DNA of 8,233 nt from Aequorivita sp. (lineage in GTDB: Bacteria > Bacteroidota > Bacteroidia > Flavobacteriales > Flavobacteriaceae). A program made the translations under genes and the position numbers. A model generated the notes under the pieces. It had not been told where the DNA came from. It searched no databases and worked only from the letters and a program-made list of their open reading frames with translations. Positions 1 through 5,889 of the stretch are shown here, one piece after another. The stretch is from assembly GCA_020435865.1 (NCBI GenBank), contig JAGQYZ010000446.1, positions 1-8,233 on the forward strand, in the 5' to 3' direction. How positions within the stretch are numbered: position 1 is the stretch's first letter; the number at the start of each line of letters is the position of its first letter.

Positions 1-1239
1 TTCATCTAACTTGCCGTCAAACATTAAATCATACCCCAAATTATTTAAAATTAAATCTTTTGGGTCATTTTCAAACCAGTTATCCGTAAGTGCTTCAAAA
101 TTTTGGCTAACATATCCAATGCCGTTTTCAGAATATGCTTTGTAAACATTTAGTTTTGTAGGCAGCATTGCTTTTTTTGGGGTTTTGCCATTTATTATAT
201 GTAGTATTCCAATAGCTATATTCTCGGCAACCGGCTCATCCATATTTGCAAAAACTACAATACTAATATCATCAGCAAGCAATTCTAAATGAACTGTATT
301 TGCTCCATTGAATCCGCCTGCTAGTGGAATTCCTGCTCCATGCTCTTGATAAATAGGTGCAATATGTTTAAAGAAATCATCCTTTTCTTTAATCTCTTTA
401 CTAAGTAGTTTATTTCCATATAAATATTCTCTGTAAAACTTTAAAATGTCATAGGCATTTGCAAAAAAACCACCATCAGGTTTTGGCTCAGAAATAAAGT
501 CTTCATTATCTTCATATCCATTAAATGTTTTCATATAACCAATCGCTCGGTTTGGAATAGATTTAATATTTTCTGTAACCAGGCTATTTAGATTCAACGG
601 TTTTTTAATTCGTTCCTCAACATTTTGCACATAGCTTTTACCTGTTATTTTTTCTATTATTGCACCTAAAATAACATACCCAGCGTTAGAATATAAATTT
701 TCAGTGCCCGGTTTAAATTGCAAATCCATTTCTTTAATTAGCGGAAGTATGCCCTGAATGTTTTTCATATCATAAGGTAAATTAAAGAATTTTGGACTGC
801 TGTAATCTCCAAAACCCGAAGTATGATTGAGTAACTGTGCTACAGTAATTTGATCTGCGTCCTTCTGATTAAAGCCACCCAAATACTTAATTAGTTTATC
901 TGAAAACTTCAGCTTTCCTTCTTCTATTAATTGAAGTATTACAATATGCGTAAATGACTTGTTCATACTTCCAATCACGAACTTTGTTTCCAAGGTATTT
1001 GGAGTATGTGTTGTTCTATTTGACAAGCCAAACGCTTTTTCATAGAAAGGCTTCCCTTTTTCGGCAATTAAAACCACTCCCGAAAATATGTCCATATCAA
1101 TGTACTCGTTTATTAAATTGTCCGTTTTTTGACTAACATCAACTTTGTTTAAAGAGTTTGATGAATTGTTTTGTCCATTTTGTCCAATGCAAGCAGTTAA
1201 TTGAAAAACTGCCATTAGAATGAAGATGTGTCTTGCCAT
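1..1239 (-). CDS. Serine hydrolase lipoprotein, beta-lactamase class C-like fold (3' end outside window)
   Basis: The frame is open from an ATG at 1239 to the left edge (413 residues, no stop), so the C-terminus is missing. An in-frame TAG at 1263-1261 excludes a start further upstream. The N-terminus is a short lipoprotein signal with lipobox LTAC (Cys17), so the protein is probably anchored to a membrane facing the periplasm. The serine-hydrolase domain (about 38-345) shows the nucleophile motif SMNK (Ser91, Lys94), then YSN (Tyr183-Asn185), then AGGFNG (about 307-312), where many relatives have an HxG motif. These are the landmarks of the beta-lactamase / D-Ala-D-Ala carboxypeptidase / esterase superfamily. 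The last residues, LILNNLGYDLMFDGKLDE, resemble the first helix of the TPR-like tail common in Bacteroidota homologues. The substrate cannot be deduced; antibiotic resistance should not be assumed from the fold. A copy of the paired 9-bp repeat lies 132 bp upstream. Confidence 0.9.
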   Translation of the reverse strand, partial: MARHIFILMAVFQLTACIGQNGQNNSSNSLNKVDVSQKTDNLINEYIDMDIFSGVVLIAEKGKPFYEKAFGLSNRTTHTPNTLETKFVIGSMNKSFTHIVILQLIEEGKLKFSDKLIKYLGGFNQKDADQITVAQLLNHTSGFGDYSSPKFFNLPYDMKNIQGILPLIKEMDLQFKPGTENLYSNAGYVILGAIIEKITGKSYVQNVEERIKKPLNLNSLVTENIKSIPNRAIGYMKTFNGYEDNEDFISEPKPDGGFFANAYDILKFYREYLYGNKLLSKEIKEKDDFFKHIAPIYQEHGAGIPLAGGFNGANTVHLELLADDISIVVFANMDEPVAENIAIGILHIINGKTPKKAMLPTKLNVYKAYSENGIGYVSQNFEALTDNWFENDPKDLILNNLGYDLMFDGKLDE

Positions 1240-1303
1240 TTTTGTGTCTTTTTTGTTTAACTATTGCATAAGATTACACACAAAAAAATCACGAATATTC
1301 TTG

Positions 1304-1407
1304 AAGTGATGAAAGCATTTAGTTTAGTGATGTATCCCAAAGAAAAAGCCATGTTTTGTAAAAATGTTTTGTTGTAACACAACACTTACTCTTCATAACT
1401 TCTTTCT
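1304..1407. repeat. Intergenic repeat copy A (pairs with 2863-2966)
   Basis: This stretch aligns base for base, without gaps and at a constant offset of 1559, with 2863-2966. A hand count gives 70 of 104 identical positions. The best blocks are 1329-1348 (16 of 20), 1374-1380 (7 of 7) and 1392-1407 (15 of 16). It lies upstream of hydrolase 1, in the same orientation as the copy that precedes the kinase gene. Similarity fades after 1407. Conserved blocks with conserved spacing between more variable segments suggest a retained regulatory region or an old local duplication. Confidence 0.75.
1371..1400. promoter_or_regulatory. Candidate LytTR-regulator binding site, copy A (9-12-9 direct repeat)
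   Basis: Two imperfect 9-bp direct repeats, GTTGTAACA (1371-1379) and TTCATAACT (1392-1400), are separated by exactly 12 bp. Spacing and repeat length match the site architecture known for LytTR DNA-binding domains, and a LytTR regulator is encoded at 4028-4717. The site is 132 bp upstream of the hydrolase 1 start. The first repeat also sits in a small palindrome (TGTTGT-aac-ACAACA, 1370-1384), so a different dimeric factor remains possible. Confidence 0.45.
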
Positions 1408-1505
1408 ATGATATAGCTAATCAAATTAATCCTTTACCTTATAAAAAAGTAATTGTTAAAGGAACGGCAATACATCTTTTTCATTGAATAGTACCAAAGG
1501 AATAT

Positions 1506-1536
1506 TTATTTCAGATATTATTTTTCACTGAAATAA
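1506..1536 (-). terminator. Hairpin across the stop codon of hydrolase 2, weak terminator candidate
   Basis: TTATTTCAG (1506-1514) and CTGAAATAA (1528-1536) form a perfect 9-bp inverted repeat around a 13-base loop. The stop codon of hydrolase 2 (1518-1520) lies in the loop. The stem is AT-rich and no T-run follows on the minus strand, so it is not a classical intrinsic terminator; it may act as a 3'-end stabiliser or be fortuitous. Confidence 0.3.
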
Positions 1537-2687
1537 TAATCAAGTATCTCTTCACGCATCCTGTCAAGTTCATTAAAATTTCCAAAAATATTTGTAAACG
1601 CTATTACTGCCTCTTTTTGTTCAGGATTAAATGCAAGTAATAGATTTATACCACCAGGACCGTCCCCTTCCGATGCTATAAAAGATCCAAATTTGGAATT
1701 GCACTTTTTTGTTATGCTTTGCATACAATCTTCATCCGTTGCCATTTTTAGGTTCGTATTCAAAAGCAAATTTTTTGAATCTGAAGACAAAAAATCTGTC
1801 ATATATATTGCTTTTGCAAACTCGAGCAGATCATTGGCATTACTAACAATTCCTGCTGCTGCATCTATACGCTCAACAGCTTTGGTCGCATCAACCATGC
1901 TATCATTAACCGCTTTAAAAACTGGATTTATAGTTACAATACTTTCTAATATTTCTGAACGCTTAAGATATCCTTTAACATCAGGATTTAGATCTCCGTA
2001 AAACCCTGTATTGCTTAAATGCAAGGGTTTAAAAATAGTTTCTTTAATAAAATCAGAAAATGGCATTTCGCTTACTTTTTCAATGATAAGCCCTAATAAT
2101 ACATAATTGGTATCACCATAATAATGTCCTGTTCCCAATTTGCCAAAAGGTTCAACCCTTGTACTATCTGCTAGAGCTAGCAATGCCAGCGGATCCCATT
2201 TTTTAAATTGATCAGCTTTGGCTCCAAGCAAGGTTTCTATATATTCTGGATCGTTATTAAATCCATAAATACCACTTGAATGGTCCAACAAATTCATAAT
2301 GCTAACCGACTGGATTTGTGGTATGGCTTTTAGTTCAGGAAAATCAAGATATTTGGTCACTTTATCATTCAGGTTTAACTTACCTTCATCTCTCATTTTT
2401 AAAATTGCAGTTGCTGTAAACAGTTTGGTTACACTCGCTATGTGAAATTTATCTTGCACATTAATTGCCCTCATGGTTTTAATATCAGCATTACCAAAAG
2501 CGCAAATTTGGGGTTTCCCATTTGCAGAAATTTTGCCGATTATCATTCCTGGGTATTCTTTAACCACACTCAAATCTTTTAGCTTTTCGCAATCTTGATT
2601 TAAGCTACAACTCGACAAGAATATTAGTAAAATGGGGAAAACAACTAACGCTTTAATATAATTTGAATATTTATAAAATTTCAACAT
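1518..2687 (-). CDS. Serine hydrolase lipoprotein, beta-lactamase class C-like fold
   Basis: A complete 389-residue protein. Residues 12-27 form a lipoprotein signal with lipobox LSSC (Cys27), predicting a lipid-anchored envelope protein. The nucleophile motif SVTK is at Ser85-Lys88 in a typical FHIASVTKLFTA context, and LLDHSSGIYGF (133-143) matches the loop usual in this family. The second motif reads Y190-G-D192 before TNYVLLG, with Asp in place of the common Asn. The third is replaced by EGDGPGGIN (340-348), without a recognisable HxG or KTG. Length fits a single hydrolase domain without extension. It is only distantly similar to the neighbouring hydrolase 1, so it is not a recent duplicate. 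It is divergent from the kinase operon across 312 bp that contain repeat copy B. The substrate is unknown; peptidase, esterase or an impaired enzyme are all possible. Confidence 0.92.
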   Translation of the reverse strand: MLKFYKYSNYIKALVVFPILLIFLSSCSLNQDCEKLKDLSVVKEYPGMIIGKISANGKPQICAFGNADIKTMRAINVQDKFHIASVTKLFTATAILKMRDEGKLNLNDKVTKYLDFPELKAIPQIQSVSIMNLLDHSSGIYGFNNDPEYIETLLGAKADQFKKWDPLALLALADSTRVEPFGKLGTGHYYGDTNYVLLGLIIEKVSEMPFSDFIKETIFKPLHLSNTGFYGDLNPDVKGYLKRSEILESIVTINPVFKAVNDSMVDATKAVERIDAAAGIVSNANDLLEFAKAIYMTDFLSSDSKNLLLNTNLKMATDEDCMQSITKKCNSKFGSFIASEGDGPGGINLLLAFNPEQKEAVIAFTNIFGNFNELDRMREEILDYYFSEK

Positions 2688-2862
2688 AATTTTCAGATTA
2701 ATGATAAAATTATAACGAATGAAAATGAATTAAAGTTTTAGGATAATTATATAATTTACTTCCGAGTCTACACCTGGAATAGAAATAAAGATTTATGTTT
2801 TTACTTTTTTTATAGAAAATAATAATGCAAGGATACAAATAGAACAAATTGATTTTTTCATA

Positions 2863-2966
2863 AAGTTAAGAAAGAACTTTAACTAGGGATGTCTTCTAAA
2901 GACAAAGTGATATAGTTTTTAATAGCTGTTTTGTAACACCAAACAATCGATTCATAACATCTTTCT
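2863..2966. repeat. Intergenic repeat copy B (pairs with 1304-1407)
   Basis: This is the second member of the gapless pair described at 1304-1407. It ends 33 bp before the kinase start codon and begins 176 bp upstream of the hydrolase 2 start, so it could serve either divergent gene. The blocks most conserved with copy A are GATGT at 2888-2892, TGTAACAC at 2932-2939 (first base differs in frame) and TTCATAAC at 2951-2958. Confidence 0.75.
2930..2959. promoter_or_regulatory. Candidate LytTR-regulator binding site, copy B (9-12-9 direct repeat)
   Basis: TTTGTAACA (2930-2938) and TTCATAACA (2951-2959) are imperfect 9-bp direct repeats, 7 of 9 identical, with a 12-bp spacer and a 21-bp period. 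The regulator of this operon carries a LytTR domain, whose known sites have this form. The site ends 40 bp before the kinase ATG, a position suited to activation of the operon by its own product. The TTTG could instead be part of a Bacteroidota -33 element. Confidence 0.5.
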
Positions 2967-2987
2967 TAGCTTAATCTTCTTTATACT

Positions 2988-2995
2988 TAACTTTG
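2988..2995 (+). promoter_or_regulatory. Possible -7 promoter element of the kinase operon
   Basis: TAACTTTG matches the Bacteroidota -7 consensus TAnnTTTG exactly and stands 4 bp before the kinase ATG. If used, transcription would begin at or very near the start codon, giving a leaderless message. The -33 partner is poor: only TTTC at 2962-2965, with 22 bp between. It could be a chance match in AT-rich DNA. Confidence 0.3.
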
Positions 2996-2999
2996 TTAA

Positions 3000-4031
3000 A
3001 TGAAAAAATATGTTTCTGAAATTAGTATTCATATTCTTTTTTGGGTTAGTACAGCATGGCTAATAACCACTAGTTTCTCTATTTCCGCACAAGAAATAGA
3101 ATTAATAAATGAGGTTGAAACAATAAATATTATAAGAAACGATGGTTTAGCTTATCAATTACTCCTTTGCATCATAGTTTCATTTATAGGTTTTTACGTA
3201 AACGCTTGGTTAATAATTAAAAATAATCGAGTTGCCAAAACAAAAAGAGTAATAGGGTATGTTGCGCTGACGTTTTTAATTCTATGCACCTTCATATTTT
3301 TCATAACTGAAATTAGACAAGTTGGCTATACACCACTTATTCCAAAACAAATTGCTTTTGGAATTGCCACTTTTTACTTTTCGCTATCTGTAGCTTATGC
3401 CTTAGTCAAAAATTCTATTTACAACAACCAACGTAATCAACAGCTAATAATTGATAAAAAACAAGCAGAGTTAAGCTTACTTCGCAACCAATTACAACCA
3501 CATTTTCTGTTTAATGCCCTCAATAATTTATTAGCAATGGTAAACCCATCAGAAAATCCAAAACTCGTAAATGCTGTTGACAAACTCTCCCAACTTTTAC
3601 GGTTTTTAATTGAAGATAATAAAACCGAAAAGATTTATATTTCAAAAGAAATTAAATTCCTTAAAAATTATGTTGAGTTACAAATGCTGCGCTTTGAAGA
3701 AGGAGAAGTAAGTGTTCAATTTAAAGTAAAAGGAAAAAATGATCAACAAAAAATAGAACCTGGGTTGTTTATTCCCTTCGTTGAAAATGCTTTTAAATAT
3801 GGCACAGAGCCAGAGAAACGCTCAGAAATAGATATTCAATTTGATGTATCAAAAATTGATTCCATTCAATTTGAAATAAAAAACAATAGAATGATGACTA
3901 ATATAAAAAGCATCGGAACAGGAATAGAAACTACCCGAAAACGATTAGATTTAATTTACCCAGACAAACACGAGTTAATAATTTCTGATACAGATAACTT
4001 TATTGTGCAATTAAGGATATGTACCAAATGA
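3000..4031 (+). CDS. LytS-type sensor histidine kinase (His_kinase/HATPase family)
   Basis: A 343-residue membrane kinase. Four hydrophobic segments at about 8-27, 52-73, 84-103 and 117-137 form the sensor part. No large extracellular ligand domain is present; the longest loop is about 25 residues between helices 1 and 2. A helical linker (about 140-165) leads to the phosphoacceptor motif QPHFLFNALN with His168, the signature of the LytS/YehU class. The ATP-binding part shows the N-box PFVENAFKYG (259-268, Asn263) and a G-box GTGIETTRKRL (306-316). It probably autophosphorylates on His168 and passes phosphate to the regulator encoded directly downstream, with which it overlaps by four bases. 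An in-frame TAA immediately before the ATG fixes the start. The stimulus is unknown; a small membrane-embedded sensor may sense the envelope or a partner protein. Confidence 0.95.
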   Translation: MKKYVSEISIHILFWVSTAWLITTSFSISAQEIELINEVETINIIRNDGLAYQLLLCIIVSFIGFYVNAWLIIKNNRVAKTKRVIGYVALTFLILCTFIFFITEIRQVGYTPLIPKQIAFGIATFYFSLSVAYALVKNSIYNNQRNQQLIIDKKQAELSLLRNQLQPHFLFNALNNLLAMVNPSENPKLVNAVDKLSQLLRFLIEDNKTEKIYISKEIKFLKNYVELQMLRFEEGEVSVQFKVKGKNDQQKIEPGLFIPFVENAFKYGTEPEKRSEIDIQFDVSKIDSIQFEIKNNRMMTNIKSIGTGIETTRKRLDLIYPDKHELIISDTDNFIVQLRICTK

Positions 4032-4717
4032 AAGCGATAATTGTAGATGACGAACCAAAAGCTATAGAACTGCTCAAAAGCTATTTAGAACATTTTAGCA
4101 GTATTGAATTGGTTGCTACGTTCAGAAATGGTTTAAAAGCATTTGAATTTGTATCAAAAGAACCTGTTGATTTAATTTTTCTTGACATTAATATGCCTCA
4201 CATTTCGGGAATTTCATTATCAAAAATGCTTCCCGAAGGCATACATATAATTTTCACAACTGCCTATTCAGAATATGCTGTGGAAAGCTATGAAATAAAA
4301 GCTGTAGACTATCTAGTTAAACCAATAAGTTTGGAACGATTCTCAAAATCAATATGCAGAATTTTAACTCCTGCCAAAGAAACAGCAATTGAAAGAGACA
4401 AGCTGCTAATATATGTTAAAAGTGGATTTGAAACTTTTAGACTAGAAAGTGCTGCAATCTATTTTTTAGAGAAAGATGGAAACTATATGAATTATCACTG
4501 TGAAAATCAAAAGGTATTAGCAAGAGAAACCATCCAAGAAGCATTATCAAAATTACCAAACACATTTATTCAAACACATAAATCCTTCATAGTGAATATA
4601 GAAAAAGTCCTTAGTTATGGAAAAAGTGAATTGAATTTGGGGAAAGAAAAAATTCCTTTAAGCGACTCTTTTAAAAACGAAGTGTTTAATCAATTAGAAA
4701 ATAATACCAACTGCTAA
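4028..4717 (+). CDS. LytTR-family response regulator
   Basis: A two-domain regulator that probably receives phosphate from the upstream kinase and binds DNA. The start at 4028 overlaps the kinase stop as ATGA, which suggests translational coupling and gives the usual N-terminus MKAIIVDDEP. An alternative ATG at 4019 would add MYQ; an AAGGA lies at 4013-4017, 10 bp before 4028. Numbered from 4028, the receiver domain (about 1-115) has Asp7-Asp8, phosphoacceptor Asp53 in LIFLDINMP, Thr77 in IIFTTAY and Lys98 in LVKP, so all key residues are present. The LytTR domain (about 125-225) carries the family pattern YFLEKDGNYMNY, then FIQTHKSFIVNIEKV. Domain order and size are normal (229 residues). 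Likely targets are the 9-12-9 repeats at 2930-2959 and 1371-1400, an inference from site architecture and proximity. Confidence 0.95.
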   Translation: MKAIIVDDEPKAIELLKSYLEHFSSIELVATFRNGLKAFEFVSKEPVDLIFLDINMPHISGISLSKMLPEGIHIIFTTAYSEYAVESYEIKAVDYLVKPISLERFSKSICRILTPAKETAIERDKLLIYVKSGFETFRLESAAIYFLEKDGNYMNYHCENQKVLARETIQEALSKLPNTFIQTHKSFIVNIEKVLSYGKSELNLGKEKIPLSDSFKNEVFNQLENNTNC

Positions 4718-4914
4718 TACTTTATAAAATTAATTGCCCACTCCTAACCTACTAATAAAATAGTTTTCAACAGTTCGCTCCGCTCAGATATTGCAAATTT
4801 TCCATTTGGTTTTTATTTGCTAAATTAGCTATTCAACTACGCAAGTAATCATATACAAACTCCTTATGATAAAAGCATAGGTTTATAGTTACACAACCAA
4901 CAAAAATCAATAGT
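4718..4914. other. Intergenic region with a possible extragenic element
   Basis: This 197-bp spacer after the regulator has no clear terminator. A G+C-rich patch, GTTCGCTCCGCTCAGAT (4773-4789), is followed by GCAAAT (4793-4798) and ATTTGC (4815-4820) as a loose inverted repeat, and by the palindrome GCTAA-a-TTAGC (4819-4829). The arrangement looks like a small dispersed element, but only one copy is visible here. No promoter motif for the next gene was recognised. Confidence 0.3.
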
Positions 4915-5853
4915 ATGAAAACATCCATCACAGTGATACTTTTCTGTTGTTTTATTCATCCGGCTCTTGTGGCACAGGATAGTTACAAGATAAAAAACAG
5001 GTGGAAACAGACTTTTCTCAATACAAATGCCTCTATCCCCAGCGCTACAATTAACAACGACTGGGAAACGGCTATATGGCAATTGATCGACGTCGGGAAT
5101 GGCGAATTTCAAATTAAGAACCAAGGAGACGGCACCTACCTCAATATGCAATCAAACCGTTTGTCAAGTACAGAAATCGGCGCGGATTGGTCGAGTGCTA
5201 AATGGCAAATCACACCTGTTCAAGGCACTCAATTTGTCAGAATCAATAATGTTTTGAAGTCTGATTGTTTTCTAAATGTGGAGAAAGGGTTAGCATGCAC
5301 GCCAATTCAAGACGGCTGGTGGAGCGCAATGTGGGCACTAGAAAACGTTAACAAACAAACAAGCACTGTGAACGAAACCAGTAACCCAATGCAAAGTAAT
5401 GATAGTGCTAACGAACTTTTCAACATACAACGTATACTAGAATCACATAACAAATTGCGAAGGGAAGTAGGCGTTGCCCCACTGACCTGGTCTGATGAAT
5501 TGGCGAAAACGGCTCAGAAATGGGCGGATAAACTGGCATTAAAAAACCAAGGGGAATCATGGGAACTTAAACATTCGCATACCCAAGGGCTAGGTGAAAA
5601 TATTGCAGGAGGTTTTGTAAATGGCGACCCACCCGAAAAACGTATTTTGAACTGGGGCAAAGATGAAAAAGCAAATTATAATCCTGCAACAGGTAAGTGT
5701 TATGACGGTAAAAAATGTGGGCATTACACCCAAGTGGTCTGGAGAAATACCACAGAGGTAGGCTGTGCAATTGCGGTTAACCCAAATGGAAAATACATCT
5801 TGGTCTGCAACTATTCACCTCCAGGAAATTACAGCGGACAACGCCCCTATTAA
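4915..5853 (+). CDS. Secreted protein: beta-trefoil-like domain fused to a CAP (SCP/PR-1-like) domain
   Basis: A 312-residue exported protein. Residues 1-20 form a signal peptide (hydrophobic core, ALVA before Gln21). Residues 23-145 contain three similar units, each with FLN or YLN followed after about 20 residues by W-x-x-A-x-W: Trp50/Trp55, Trp92/Trp97 and Trp136/Trp140. This threefold pattern fits a ricin-like beta-trefoil, which often binds carbohydrate; binding here is inferred. After a Ser/Asn-rich linker (about 146-166), a CAP domain (about 170-312) has HNKLR, GENIA (Glu228), the CAP1 signature GHYTQVVWRNT (269-279, His270) and the CAP2 signature LVCNYSPPGNY (296-306). His222, Glu228, Glu251 and His270 may form the conserved cleft residues. 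The cysteines near 262, 268, 284 and 298 and the ending GQRPY recall plant PR-1. G+C is higher than in its neighbours. The role is unknown. Confidence 0.93.
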   Translation: MKTSITVILFCCFIHPALVAQDSYKIKNRWKQTFLNTNASIPSATINNDWETAIWQLIDVGNGEFQIKNQGDGTYLNMQSNRLSSTEIGADWSSAKWQITPVQGTQFVRINNVLKSDCFLNVEKGLACTPIQDGWWSAMWALENVNKQTSTVNETSNPMQSNDSANELFNIQRILESHNKLRREVGVAPLTWSDELAKTAQKWADKLALKNQGESWELKHSHTQGLGENIAGGFVNGDPPEKRILNWGKDEKANYNPATGKCYDGKKCGHYTQVVWRNTTEVGCAIAVNPNGKYILVCNYSPPGNYSGQRPY

Positions 5854-5889
5854 GTGAATAAGTGTATTACTTGTGAGAGCTTGAAAAAT

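Larger units (their letters stand above)
2688..2999. other. Divergent intergenic region between hydrolase 2 and the kinase operon
   Basis: This 312-bp AT-rich region separates the two divergent transcription units. It contains repeat copy B, the candidate LytTR site and a possible kinase promoter close to 3000. I looked for the Bacteroidota -7 motif (TAnnTTTG) facing hydrolase 2 on the minus strand and found none. No small gene was recognised. Confidence 0.7.

Noticed and set aside
1693..2001. Plus-strand open frame of 102 codons inside hydrolase 2
   Set aside because: It lies opposite a well-supported gene with intact motifs and has no recognisable domain.
1..2687. Hydrolases 1 and 2 as a recent tandem duplication
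   Set aside because: They share only fold-level motifs (SMNK against SVTK, YSN against YGD) and differ in signal sequence and in the third motif. Any duplication here concerns the intergenic repeats, not recent copies of the genes.
5854..5889. GTG start directly after the CAP stop, extending the dehydrogenase by 12 residues
   Set aside because: The extension is unlike the family, and the ATG at 5890 gives the standard MKAA start.
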